Positions 7,292 to 16,700 of a DNA stretch of 32,273 bases are shown one piece after another (the first letter of the stretch is position 1; each line of letters opens with the position of its first letter). The stretch is from Terriglobia bacterium. Its GTDB lineage: Bacteria > Acidobacteriota > Terriglobia > Bryobacterales > Bryobacteraceae. The position numbers and the translations under genes are program-made. The stretch lies in NCBI GenBank assembly GCA_020073365.1, contig JAIQFL010000105.1, positions 1 through 32,273 on the forward strand, in the 5' to 3' direction. The notes beneath the pieces were generated by a model that was given only the letters and a program-made list of their open reading frames with translations, did not search any database and was not told the origin of the DNA.

Positions 7292-7920
7292 TTACTTATA
7301 TTCCCGCGTCAGGCTGCGAGGGCGGAACAGCCACACCGCCAATAGCACAAGCACCAGCGCGGAATCCACGCCATATGCCAGCGCCGTGAGGTGGTCCGTC
7401 CACAAGGTCTTCTCGATCGAGGACTGGGTCATCGAGAGAAACCGGCTTTCCGAGAGCAGTTCAGTCGATGGGAGCACCGCGTACAGCGGCGCCCGCAGCC
7501 ACGCCGGCAGGTAAGATTACGAGGTCACGCCTGGAACGACCATACCCGTCAACACCGAGATCACCACCACGATTCCAAATGCCACAATCGGGTGCATCAC
7601 GGTGACCAGGAACATCGCCATCGCGCTGTAGATGGCATACCGCACCATGGGGTACACAATCAGGATCCACACGGATGCCTGAATTCTCTCCCCTCCGATC
7701 CAGCCGAAAAGGTAACTGGTTGCCACCAGGAAGAGAATATAGACGCCCATGAGCATCTGCACGCCCAGATACTTGCCCAGCAGAAACTCCCAGCGCCGCA
7801 CCGTCCGGGCCATCACCGCCAGAATCGTCCCCGACCGCACCTCGCTCGCCACCGCATCGGCCGCCGCCCACGCCGCCAGCAGGCTGCCGAAACCGCTGCC
7901 CCCGGAAGCGAGCCCAGCGC
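7292..7920 (-). pseudogene. Decayed ABC-2-type transporter permease
   Basis: On the minus strand one frame encodes membrane-protein sequence typical of the C-terminal two thirds of an ABC-2 permease: SEVRSGTILAVMARTVRRWE, FLLGKYLGVQMLMGVYILFL, then a Val/Ile/Met-rich stretch of several membrane helices (IVAFGIVVVISVLTGMVVPG). A TAA at 7519-7517 interrupts it after VTS, yet the same frame resumes with SYLPAWLRAPLYAVLPSTEL and a last membrane helix (ALVLVLLAVWLFRPRS), ending at 7292. The first membrane region expected before SEVRSGT is mostly missing: the frame abuts the stop codon of the gene at 7921-9135. There is no suitable start and no ABC ATPase gene nearby. The gene has lost its 5' end and carries a nonsense codon, so a functional product is unlikely. 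Confidence 0.8.
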
Positions 7921-9135
7921 CTACTGATTCGTCATTCCCGGCGTCGTGGCATACAGTTTGCTTCCGTCGCTGACGAATGTCTGCGCCGAACACTTCCCCG
8001 GCAGGGCGCCCACCTGCATCCCGCCCAGCACATTCGATGGCCAGGTGAACAAGTGCCCGCCCACCGAATCCTGGCAGACCAGGAACGACACCATCTGGCC
8101 ATCTCCCGGATTGGAGATGATGGCCCCCGTGACATCGCCTGTCAAGGTGACGCTCTGGGTCGGCGCCGCGGAAAGATCGAACACGGGCGCCGGCGAAAAC
8201 GAAACGTCCACGCGATTCGAGCCGGACGGGTCGCTGGCAAGCGCGGAATTCAGGCCGGCCTGGAGCGACGAAACATCCACCGCCTCCAGATCCGCGCCCC
8301 TGACGCGCTTGAGTTGCGCCAGGATCTGGTCGTTCCAGCGGGGGTCCGGAGCGCCGGTAATGAACCAGGCGGACCCATTGTCGGACAGCATCATTCCATA
8401 GGTCTGGAGTGCCTTGAGAATCACTTGTACCATCGGGTCGAATCCGGAGATGTCATAGCTCGCCTTGAGCCGGAAACGCTGTCCCATCGGCGGATAGGCG
8501 TCGCCGTCCAGGTGCGACGCATAGTGCCGCGCGGGCCAAATGTACGTGTTGCGGGTCTTGGGCACGGTCAGGCGAATCGCGTGCCGGATCTGGCCGGACG
8601 CTACTTCGTCGTACCTCACCAGGCCGGGCAAGATCGGAAGGCCCGCGGCGTCCGCCGAGGTCCAGCCATCGGGCCGCAGGAAGTTCTGCCGGAGATCATA
8701 AACCGCCCCGGTACCGCCAATCCAGCTCCCGTCACTTTGCGGCTGCGCCGCGAACACCTCATACAGCTTACATTCGCCCTGGCTCAGCACGATGACGTGC
8801 GCGTCCGAACCGGGTTCGATGGCAGCGCCCGGAGGGATCGGGTAAGGTCCCGGATCCGATTCGCCGTCGGTGAATCGGATGGGGACTTTGGCCTGAGTAA
8901 CCGGCACGACGGTGTACGGAATAGCGCCACTGGGTCCGAAGTCGGGATGCAGCGAAACGCCGGCTCCTTCGGTTGCGATGTACGCATCCGAGTTGGGGTG
9001 AACCGGCAATTTGTCGATCGGCACATTCCAGATGTTCTTGGACGGAAATATGGGACAGCCGCCGATTTGAGGCGCCTGACCCAGGAGGGAAACAGGTATT
9101 AACAGGACCGCAAGCCATATTAAGCGGGGCATCAT
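7921..9135 (-). CDS. Secreted protein of unknown function
   Basis: This 404-residue protein starts MMPRLIWLAVLLIPVSLLG, a clear signal peptide with cleavage expected near the QAP residues. The first Met (9135) or the second (9132) could be used, and the ribosome site is weak. The mature N-terminus has CPIFPSKNIWNVPIDKLPVH followed by NSDAYIATEGAGVSLHPDFG. Further on come YEVFAAQPQSDGSWIGGTGA, LRHAIRLTVPKTR-like and WPARHYASHLDG motifs, and a stretch FRLKASYDISGFDPMVQVIL. I recall similar N-terminal sequences in exported proteins of Acidobacteriota and Actinomycetota, but no enzymatic function. The last roughly 100 residues (from about VDVSFSPAPVF) look like a separate beta-rich domain. Its stop codon lies directly on the truncated end of the permease pseudogene, so the 3' boundary may be a rearrangement junction. 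Confidence 0.8.
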   Translation of the reverse strand: MMPRLIWLAVLLIPVSLLGQAPQIGGCPIFPSKNIWNVPIDKLPVHPNSDAYIATEGAGVSLHPDFGPSGAIPYTVVPVTQAKVPIRFTDGESDPGPYPIPPGAAIEPGSDAHVIVLSQGECKLYEVFAAQPQSDGSWIGGTGAVYDLRQNFLRPDGWTSADAAGLPILPGLVRYDEVASGQIRHAIRLTVPKTRNTYIWPARHYASHLDGDAYPPMGQRFRLKASYDISGFDPMVQVILKALQTYGMMLSDNGSAWFITGAPDPRWNDQILAQLKRVRGADLEAVDVSSLQAGLNSALASDPSGSNRVDVSFSPAPVFDLSAAPTQSVTLTGDVTGAIISNPGDGQMVSFLVCQDSVGGHLFTWPSNVLGGMQVGALPGKCSAQTFVSDGSKLYATTPGMTNQ

Positions 9136-9235
9136 TCCAATTTAGCCAATGTGCAAAGGGAAAGGGATTCGCGTACCGTTATCTTTGGTACGCTTGGTGC
9201 GTTGTTCCCTGGCGCCCACCGGCGCGCTGCTCACC

Positions 9236-9979
9236 ATGACATACGTTCCCCCAGTCCTTCTTTTCCTGATGGTCGTGCTCGCGGCCGCCGGCGTGAGACG
9301 CCGCAACTTGCGACACGGCAGGCTCATAACAGGAATGGCGCTGGCGGCCCTGTTCCTCTGGAGTTGGGAGCCGGTTACCTGGGTTCTTTCCGGCACCCTG
9401 GAATGGCGATATCCCATCAGCCGCTACCCGGCCGGGGATGCGGACGCCATCGTGGTGCTGAGCGGCAGCGTTTACCCGCATGACGCCTCTGAACCCGAAG
9501 ACTTGCCGGCTCTCAACACCTACGTCCGCAGCAGCTACGCGAGCTGGCTGTACAAGAACTGGCGGGCGCTGCCGATCGTCGCTTCCGGCGGGACCGCGTG
9601 GGGAGGGGCCAACCCGGCAGTGCTGTCAGAAGTGGTGCGGCGCATCCTGGTGGAGCAAGGAGTTCCTCCCTCCATGATCTGGACCGAGTCGCGCTCGCGC
9701 TCCACCTACGAAAACGCGCTCTACTCGGCGGAGCTATTGAGCGGCAAGGGAATTCACAGAGTCGTCCTGGTAACGGAAGCCTATCACATGCTGCGCTCGG
9801 AGAAGGCCTTTCGCCATCAAGGCCTGACCGTGGTGCCGGCTCCGTGCGCCTACCGGTACGTGCAATTCGACGGGCACTGGAGACAGTTCCTGCCGAGCCT
9901 GAATGCCCTGCAAACAAACGAGCTCATTTTCCACGAGTGGCTCGGCGTCCTCTGGTATTGGGCATCGGGGAGAATTTGA
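9236..9979 (+). CDS. YdcF/SanA-like DUF218 membrane protein
   Basis: Read from the ATG at 9236 the product has 247 residues and begins with a membrane segment (TYVPPVLLFLMVVLAAAGV), then a second (LITGMALAALFLWSWEPV). An upstream in-frame ATG at 9149 would add 29 residues, but it would leave only 13 bases to the divergent start at 9135, so the shorter form is preferred; neither has a good ribosome site. The DUF218 core begins at DADAIVVLSGSVYP and continues with LPIVASGGTAWGG, VPPSMIWTESRSRSTYENAL and RVVLVTEAYHMLRSEKAF. These are the family landmarks: the first strand, the SGG turn, the E-S-x-S-T-x-E-N motif and the T-x-x-Y/x-H-M-x-R motif. Family members such as ElyC and SanA affect envelope or peptidoglycan-precursor metabolism in Enterobacteria; the exact reaction here is unknown. 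Confidence 0.88.
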   Translation: MTYVPPVLLFLMVVLAAAGVRRRNLRHGRLITGMALAALFLWSWEPVTWVLSGTLEWRYPISRYPAGDADAIVVLSGSVYPHDASEPEDLPALNTYVRSSYASWLYKNWRALPIVASGGTAWGGANPAVLSEVVRRILVEQGVPPSMIWTESRSRSTYENALYSAELLSGKGIHRVVLVTEAYHMLRSEKAFRHQGLTVVPAPCAYRYVQFDGHWRQFLPSLNALQTNELIFHEWLGVLWYWASGRI

Positions 9980-10005
9980 GGGACGTCGAGTCCAGCAAAG
10001 GCAAC

Positions 10006-10024
10006 ACAGGCAAGAAATGCCTGT
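10006..10024. repeat. REP-like hairpin after the DUF218 gene
   Basis: ACAGGCA, loop AGAAA, TGCCTGT gives a perfect 7-bp stem in the 89-base gap between two plus-strand genes. It has no T tract after it, so it is not a convincing intrinsic terminator. Its form is like small dispersed palindromes common in acidobacterial intergenic DNA. Confidence 0.4.
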
Positions 10025-10068
10025 CTCACATAGCGTGGAGTATGCTGGTAGTTCCAAGGAATCGAACC

Positions 10069-11766
10069 ATGCGCATCCTGTTGTTTCTGATCGCCACCGT
10101 GGCCTTCGCCCAACCCGCCGACCTGGTGCTGCGCAACGGAAAAATCGTCACCATGAACGCGGCCGCGCCGTCGGTCGAGGCCATCGCGGTGCGCGGCGAC
10201 AGGATTTCGGCGCTCGGCAGCGACCGCGATGCCCAGCGTTGGATCGGACCGCAGACCAAGGTCATCGACCTTCATGGGATGCTGGCCATCCCCGGCTTCA
10301 TCGAGGGGCACGGCCACTTCACCGGCGTCGGCGAATTTCGCATGGGGCTGGATCTGAGGGAAGCGCGCACCTGGGACGACATCGTGGCCCAGGTGGGCCG
10401 CGCCGCCCAACAGGCCAAGCCCGGCGAGTGGATCGTGGGCCGCGGCTGGCACCAGTCCAAGTGGGACCACGCCCCCGAGCCGAACGTGGAAGGCTTCCCG
10501 TTGCACGCGTCGTTGGACAAGGTTTCGCCGAACAACCCCGTGATGCTGACTCACGCCAGCGGCCACGCGGCGTTCGTCAATGGCAAGGCCATGGAAGCCG
10601 CCGGCATCACGCGCGATACCAGGAATCCGCCGGGCGGCGAGCTGTTGAAGGACAAGTCGGGCGACCCGACGGGCCTGCTCCGCGAGCGCGCGCAGCAACT
10701 GGCCGGCAGCGCGCATACCGCGTGGGAATCGAAGCGCACACCCGAAGAACGCGCGGCCCAACGGCGGCGCGCCTTCGATCTGGCGATTGACGAGTCGCTC
10801 TCCAAGGGGATCACCACATTCGAAGATGCTGGCTCGCCACTGTCCACGGTGGACGCGTTGAAGCGCATGGCCGAGAACCACGAACTGCGCATGCGCATCT
10901 GGATGATGCTCCGGACCTCCAACGAGGAACTGGCTGCCAAACTGGATCAGTATCGCATCCTGGGCGCCGGCGGCAATTTCTTCACCGTGCGCGCCATCAA
11001 ACGCCAGATCGACGGCGCGCTAGGCTCGCGCGGCGCCTGGCTGCTGGAACCGTACACCGACAAACCCGACAGCAGCGGTCTGAACACGGAGGACCCTGCG
11101 GATATCCGCAAGACCGCGGAACTGGCCATCCAGCACGGATTTCAACTCTGCGTACACGCCATCGGCGACCGCGCGAATCGCGAGACGCTGGATATTTTCG
11201 AGCAGGCTTTCCGCGCGCATCCCGACAAGAACGATCTGCGGTGGCGCATCGAGCACGCGCAGCACCTGAGCGCGGCCGACATTCCGCGCTTCGGGCAGCT
11301 TGGCGTGATTGCCGCCATGCAGGGCGTCCACTGCACTTCCGACGCGCCGTACGTGCTTTTGCGGCTCGGCCCGAAGCGCGCCGAAGAGGGCGCCTATGTG
11401 TGGCAGAAGCTCATGAAATCCGGCGCGATCGTCGGAAACGGGACCGACGCGCCGGTGGAAGACGTGAGCCCGCTGGCTTCCTTCTATGCCTCCGTGAGCC
11501 GCAAGCTGAAAGACGGATCGGTGTTCTACCGGGACCAGCGCATGACCCGCGAAGAGGCGCTGCGCTCCTACACTTACAACAATGCCTACGCCGCGTTCGA
11601 GGAGAGAGTGAAAGGCTCGCTGGAGCCCGGCAAGCTGGCCGACATCACCGTGCTCTCACGCGACATCATGACCATTCCCGAAGACCAGATCCTGTCGACC
11701 GACGTGGTGTACACCATTGTGGGCGGAAAAGTGGCGTACGAGAACCGCACCCGCGCGCGGCCTTAA
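10069..11766 (+). CDS. Exported amidohydrolase, YtcJ-like family
   Basis: This 565-residue protein starts at the ATG 10069, supported by AAGGA 8 bases upstream and by an immediate signal peptide (MRILLFLIATVAFA, then QPADL). An in-frame ATG at 10042 lacks this support. The amidohydrolase fold follows: a beta-sandwich start ADLVLRNGKIVTMN, the metal site H81-G-H83 in GFIEGHGHFTG, HAIGDRANRETLDIF with a conserved His, WRIEHAQHLSAADI with two more His, and the Asp of GNGTDAPVEDVSPLASF. It ends with the returning sandwich strand KLADITVLSRD. The motifs GEWIVGRGW and IKRQIDGALGSRGAWL are typical of the YtcJ-like (amidohydrolase 3) group. It would hydrolyse an amide or cyclic C-N bond outside the cytoplasm; the substrate cannot be read from the sequence. 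It stands between the DUF218 gene and gap without a clear operon. Confidence 0.9.
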   Translation: MRILLFLIATVAFAQPADLVLRNGKIVTMNAAAPSVEAIAVRGDRISALGSDRDAQRWIGPQTKVIDLHGMLAIPGFIEGHGHFTGVGEFRMGLDLREARTWDDIVAQVGRAAQQAKPGEWIVGRGWHQSKWDHAPEPNVEGFPLHASLDKVSPNNPVMLTHASGHAAFVNGKAMEAAGITRDTRNPPGGELLKDKSGDPTGLLRERAQQLAGSAHTAWESKRTPEERAAQRRRAFDLAIDESLSKGITTFEDAGSPLSTVDALKRMAENHELRMRIWMMLRTSNEELAAKLDQYRILGAGGNFFTVRAIKRQIDGALGSRGAWLLEPYTDKPDSSGLNTEDPADIRKTAELAIQHGFQLCVHAIGDRANRETLDIFEQAFRAHPDKNDLRWRIEHAQHLSAADIPRFGQLGVIAAMQGVHCTSDAPYVLLRLGPKRAEEGAYVWQKLMKSGAIVGNGTDAPVEDVSPLASFYASVSRKLKDGSVFYRDQRMTREEALRSYTYNNAYAAFEERVKGSLEPGKLADITVLSRDIMTIPEDQILSTDVVYTIVGGKVAYENRTRARP

Positions 11767-11841
11767 GCCTGGATCCCACGATTCCGCAGCCGGCCGGATG
11801 ACGCCTGGCCAATTCAGAGTTTCCCATCCCACTTCACGGGT

Positions 11842-11871
11842 TGCTCGCGATACCCGCCTCCTGATATCCTT
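11842..11871 (+). promoter_or_regulatory. Possible gap promoter
   Basis: TTGCTC (11842-11847) and TATCCT (11866-11871) are 18 bases apart, a plausible sigma-70-type pair. They lie 35 bases before the gap ATG and its AGGAGA ribosome site at about 11896. The hexamers match the consensus only in part. Confidence 0.35.
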
Positions 11872-11906
11872 TGTATTAACGATCCCTCACAAAAACAGGA
11901 GAATCA

Positions 11907-12914
11907 ATGGCAGTCAAAGTTGGTATCAATGGCTTCGGCCGCATCGGCCGGAATGTTGTCCGGGCGGGGCTGCACCGGGATGATGTCGAGTTCGTGGCGG
12001 TAAACGATATTACCGACACGAAGACGCTGGCGCACCTGCTGAAGTACGATTCCGTGCTTGGAATGCTGCACGAAGAGATCAGCTCGGGTGCCGATTCCAT
12101 TACGGTCGCCGGCAAGAAGATCAAGGTGTTTGCCACTAAGGACCCCGCGCAGCTCGACTGGAGTTCCGTGGGCGCGGAGATCGTCATCGAATCCACCGGC
12201 CTATTCACGGATGCAAAGGAGGCCTGCAAACACCTCCGCGGCTCGGTGAAGAAAGTGATCATCTCGGCGCCGGCCAAGAACGAGGATGTCACCATCGTGT
12301 TGGGTGTGAACGACGATATGTACGATCCCGCCCGGCACAACGTGATTTCCAATGCGTCGTGCACCACCAACTGCCTGGCCCCGGTGGTGAAGGTCATCCA
12401 CGACAAGTTCGGTATCGAGAAGGGATCAATGACCACGATCCACAGCTACACCAACGACCAGAAAATCCTGGACTTCCCGCACAAGGATTTGCGCCGCGCC
12501 CGCGCCGGCGCGCTCAATATGATCCCCACCACCACCGGCGCGGCCAAGGCGATCGGCTTGGTGATGCCGCAGTTGAAGGGCAAGCTGGATGGCTACTCCA
12601 TGCGCGTGCCTACTCCGGACGTGTCGGTGGTGGACTTGGTGGCGATACTTGCCAAACCGGCGACCACGGCGGAAGTGAATGCCGCCCTGAAGGCCGCCGC
12701 CGACGGCGAGCTCAAGGGCATCCTGGCCTACACCGAGGATCCGGTGGTATCCACCGACATGCTGCACAACCCCAACAGTTCGATCGTGGACTCGCTGCTC
12801 ACCAAGGTGTTGGATGGCAACCTGTTGAAAGTGGTCGCCTGGTACGACAACGAGTGGGGATATTCCTGCCGTGTGGTCGACCTGATCGCATTCCTGGTGA
12901 AGAAAGGCCTGTAG
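11907..12914 (+). CDS. gap: Glyceraldehyde-3-phosphate dehydrogenase (type I)
   Basis: This 335-residue protein has the normal length for the family and a clear AGGAGA ribosome site before the ATG. The NAD-binding Rossmann fold opens with VKVGINGFGRIGRNVV, and Asp of VNDITD is placed to bind the adenosine ribose of NAD. The catalytic Cys152 is in SNASCTTNCLAP, and the partner His is in the following MTTIHSYTNDQ. The S-loop/catalytic region has LDFPHKDLRRAR, with the Pro typical of NAD-preferring enzymes, and PTTTGAAKAIGLVMPQLKGK. The C-terminus has the usual VAWYDNEWGYSCRVVDL. It catalyses the reversible oxidation and phosphorylation of glyceraldehyde 3-phosphate in central carbon metabolism in the cytoplasm. 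Unlike many bacteria, no pgk or tpi gene follows in this window. Confidence 0.98.
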   Translation: MAVKVGINGFGRIGRNVVRAGLHRDDVEFVAVNDITDTKTLAHLLKYDSVLGMLHEEISSGADSITVAGKKIKVFATKDPAQLDWSSVGAEIVIESTGLFTDAKEACKHLRGSVKKVIISAPAKNEDVTIVLGVNDDMYDPARHNVISNASCTTNCLAPVVKVIHDKFGIEKGSMTTIHSYTNDQKILDFPHKDLRRARAGALNMIPTTTGAAKAIGLVMPQLKGKLDGYSMRVPTPDVSVVDLVAILAKPATTAEVNAALKAAADGELKGILAYTEDPVVSTDMLHNPNSSIVDSLLTKVLDGNLLKVVAWYDNEWGYSCRVVDLIAFLVKKGL

Positions 12915-12938
12915 TAGAAACCGGATCGGATCGAGTGA

Positions 12939-12954
12939 CGGGGATTGCGCCCCG
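12939..12954 (+). terminator. Weak hairpin downstream of gap
   Basis: CGGGG, loop ATTGCG, CCCCG gives a 5-bp GC stem 25 bases after the gap stop codon. There is no clear T run after it, so termination is uncertain. The rest of the 285-base gap up to 13200 holds only the promoter-like TATAAT at 13121. Confidence 0.2.
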
Positions 12955-13120
12955 ATCTGTTGCTCGCGGTTCAGTCGGAATCCAGAAACCCGCGTTCCCA
13001 AGTCCTCCCTACCCCGGCGCGGACCACCGTTTCTCTGTCGGAATCTAACTAAGACTGTCTTCAGTATTTTGGAATGAAGATTTTAGAAAATTCAATCGTG
13101 CATTCGGACCCGTTTAGCAG

Positions 13121-13126
13121 TATAAT
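13121..13126 (+). promoter_or_regulatory. Consensus -10 box before the Oar-like gene pair
   Basis: TATAAT matches the sigma-70 -10 consensus exactly in an AT-rich stretch. GTGCAT at the 17-base spacing (13098-13103) is a poor -35. It could drive the truncated and full-length receptor genes as one unit from 13200 onward. Confidence 0.45.
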
Positions 13127-13199
13127 CAGCTAGCTTAATCTGCATTGTTTCGTGCAGGTTACCAACGCTTTGGATATCGGGAGCAGAAAAAAGCAGACC

Positions 13200-13706
13200 A
13201 TGTCTCGTCAATGTTCGATTCTGCTTTTGGGTGTGACGGGAGGTCTCAGCGCCGGTCTGGCCTATTCTCAGGCCGTCACTGCGACGCTGCTTGGCACCAT
13301 TACGGATGCCTCGGCCGCCGTCGTTAGAAACGCCAAGGTGACTATCACCGAGGAAACAACGGGGACCATCCGGAGCGCGCAAACTAATGAAAGTGGGCAC
13401 TTTACCTTCCCGGACCTGCCGCCCGGCCGCTATGCCGCGCCGGATACTGCGGTCGTCACGAATTTGCCCCTGGGTACGAAGCGCAGTTTACAGCCGCTTT
13501 TGAACCTGGTTCCCGGAACCACGCCTGCCCAATACCAGCATTCCCTGTTCTTCAACGCCGCCAGCTCGCTGCAGACCGAAGTCAACGGCCAGGAGCGGCA
13601 AAGCAATAGCTACCAGATCGAAGGCATCGACGACAACGCGCGCACGGGATTGTTACAGATCCTGCTTCCGCCGGCCGAAGCCATCCAAAAAGGGGGTAAA
13701 CCATGA
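13200..13706 (+). pseudogene. Truncated Oar-like receptor paralogue
   Basis: From the ATG at 13200 (an earlier in-frame ATG is at 13152) this encodes 168 residues. A signal peptide (SILLLGVTGGLSAGLAYS) is followed by a carboxypeptidase-regulatory-like segment, QAVTATLLGTITDASAAVV and NAKVTITEETTGTIRS. It closely parallels the next gene. After PPGRYA about 55-60 residues of the regulatory domain and plug start are missing. It resumes with SLQPLLNLVPGTTPAQYQHS and SSLQTEVNGQERQSNSYQIE, matching the plug of the neighbour. It stops after LPPAEAIQ where the neighbour continues into the barrel. The stop overlaps the next ATG (ATGA), and GGGGG before that ATG serves as its ribosome site. A barrel-less exported product could not be an outer-membrane channel. 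It is most simply a decaying tandem copy, though it may still be translated and coupled to the next gene. Confidence 0.75.
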
Positions 13707-16700
13707 AACTACGAAGTTTCGCCGGCGCTAGGTTCGCGCCGTCACAGTTACGCTTGCTTGGCATTCTTCTTTTGTTGGCGGCCGCGACTGCCGTAGCGGG
13801 TTGGTCGCAGGTCGTCAGCGCAACCTTGCTCGGCACCGTCACCGATGCTTCCGGCGCGGTTGTACCGAATGCCAAAATAACCATCACGGAAACACAAACC
13901 GGCGTCATCCACACGGACCAGACGAACGGAAGCGGGAACTATAACGTTCCCAACCTGCCGCCCGGAATCTATTCGGTCTCGGTGGAATCAGCCGGATTTA
14001 AAAAGGAAACGCGGCGAAACATCACGCTGCTGGTGGACACGCACACCCGCGTGGACGTCCAGTTGCAACCGGGCGCCATTACCGAGACTGTCGAAGTCAC
14101 CGGCGCGCCGCCGATCTTGCAGACCGACAGCGCCGCGACAGGCCAGAAGATCGACGCGGCGACACTCGCCAACGTTCCGCTGATCAGCTCGAACCGCAAC
14201 TTCCAAAGCCTTTTGAACCTCGTGCCGGGAGTTGCGCCGGTGACCGAGCAGCACTCGCAATTCTTCAACGCGTCCAGCTCGCTGCAAACGGAAGTCAACG
14301 GCCAGGCGCGGCAGGAAAACAACTTCATGATCGAGGGCACCGACGATAATGAGCGGACCGGTCTGCTCCAGATCTATATTCCCCCGATTGAAGCCATCCA
14401 GACCGTGGACGTTTCCTTGACTAACCATGACCCGGAGATGGGGCGGGCCGCCGGCGCGGTGGTGAACGTGGTGCTGAAATCGGGTACCAACAACTGGCAC
14501 GGCGCGGGCTACGAATTCCTACAGAATAGCGACTTCAACGCGCGCTCGTTCTTCAACCCCTCGGTGGGACACCTGGCGTATAACTATGTGGGCGGAAACA
14601 TCGGCGGTCCGATCCGCAAGAACAAGCTGTTCCTGTTCTCCGATTACCTGCGCGTGATGGATCATGAAGGCAACACCAACCTGGTGACGATCCCGCCGAA
14701 CCCGTGGCGGACGGGCGACCTGAGTGCGGCCACCACGACGCCAATTTACGATCCGGCCACGGGGAATCCCTTGGACGGCACGGGCCGCACACCCTTCCCC
14801 GGCAATATGATTCCGGCCGCCCGCATCAACGCGATCTCGGCGAAAATTCTGGCACTGCTGCCGCCGACCAACGAATCGATCAACGTCGCCAGCCCAAGCA
14901 ACAACTATTTCGGGGTGCTGCCGTATCAGAAGACCACCGATTCGTTCGACGTGAAACTGGACTACAATATCAGCGACAAGGACCGCTTGAGCGGCCGCTT
15001 CAGCTACTCGCGACCGGTGGTGTTCCAAGCTCCGTTGTTCGGGATGGCCGGCGGCCCTGGACCGGGCGGTGCCTTCATGGGAACGGGGACGCAGAAGACC
15101 TATGTCGCCGGTGTCAATTATGACCGGGTCATCTCGCCAACCTTGGTAGCAGAACTCCGGCTGGCGGTGTCGCACTATCACAATGAAGCGCAGCCCTCCG
15201 ATTACGGCTCGAACGATGCGACGGCCCTGGGAATTCCGGGAGTGAACATCAGCCAGTTCACCAGCGGCATCGTGGGAATCCAGATTAATGACGGCTTCTC
15301 CAACCCCGTCGTGGGCTATTCGGCCAGCCTGCCGTGGATCCGCGCCGAAGCCAACGTCGACGTGGTAAACACGTGGACGAAAACCAAAGGCAACCACACC
15401 TTCAAGTGGGGAGTCGACCTCAAGCGCATCCGCGACGACTTGCTGCAGGACCAGACCTACAGCCCGCGCGGGATCTACTATTTCGGCAACCAGCAGACCG
15501 CGCTGTGCACGCCGGTGAATACCGGGTCGAACGGCCTGGCGACCAGTTGCAACTCCTCCAAGCTGGGAATCGCCAACGACATGGCCAGTTTCCTGTTGGA
15601 TGTGCCGTATCAGCTCGGGCGCGACATCAACACGTACTTCCCGGCCTACCGGCAATGGGAGTTCTTTGCCTTCGGCGGCGACAAGTGGCAGGTGTCCCCA
15701 AAGCTGACGGTAGACCTGGGGCTTCGCTGGGAGTTCTATCCGCCAGCAACGCCGCAGTTCCCCGGTGGCTTCTCCAACTATGACCCCACCAATAATACCC
15801 TCGTGCAGGCGGGCATCGGCGGCAATCCCTCGAACCTCGGCATGAAGACGCGCTACCATTACTTCGCGCCCAGGGTTGGGTTGGCCTACCGTCTCACGGA
15901 CAAAACCGTAATCCGTGCGGGATTCGGTATGAGCTACACGCCGTTCCCGGATAACACATACGCGTACAACTACCCCGTGCGCGCCAACAACTTCTATAAC
16001 AACGTGGGTAACGGCTATGCCGTGGCGTTGCTCCCCAACGGGCAGCCGGCGACCTTCCAACAGGGCTTCCCGCTTCCGGTGCCGGTGCCGATTCCGTCTA
16101 ACGGCATCATTCCGGCTACCGGTACTCTCTTGAATGGGAGCTACGACGTGATCAACCTCAATTTCAAGAATCCCTACACGGAAAGCTGGAATCTGGCGGT
16201 GCAACGGTCGCTGCCGGGGCATTGGACGTTAGACGTGGCTTACGTTGGGCTGCACGGGGTGGACACGGTCTCGACGTGGAACCTGAACGCGCCCACCAGC
16301 GTGCTGGGTGGGGGCACCGCCAGCCAGCCGCTGAACATCCTGTTCGGCAAAACGGCGGGCGCCACCCTGCGCTGGGTCGGCTGGTCTTCCAGCTACAACT
16401 CCCTGCAGGTGAAAGCGGACCGCCGCTTCAGCGATCTGACGGTGACCACAGCCTTTACCTGGGGCAAGGGAATGGCCTACCAGCAAGGCGACGACGGCGG
16501 CTTGATGTGGCAGATCGGCGTGCGGCGCAATTACGTCCGCACGGATTGGGACCGGACCCTGAGCTACGTGCAGAGCTACGTCTACCAGTTGCCGGTAGGC
16601 ACGGGCAAGAAGTTCTTGACGGGCGGGCCAGCAGCGTATGTGCTGGGGAACTGGCAGCTCGCCGGCACCCTGACACTCCTGACGGGAACGCCGCTGACGT

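Noticed and set aside
9598..10068. In-frame upstream extension of the amidohydrolase
   Set aside because: It lies within the DUF218 gene in another frame and has no family similarity; the ATG at 10069 has AAGGA and a signal peptide.
12939..12954. Strong intrinsic terminator after gap
   Set aside because: The stem has only 5 bp and there is no T run, so it is kept only as a weak call.
14519..16222. Long minus-strand open frame of 567 codons opposite the Oar-like receptor
   Set aside because: It is antisense to a clear outer-membrane receptor, Arg/His/Val-rich without motifs, as expected for a GC-rich shadow frame.
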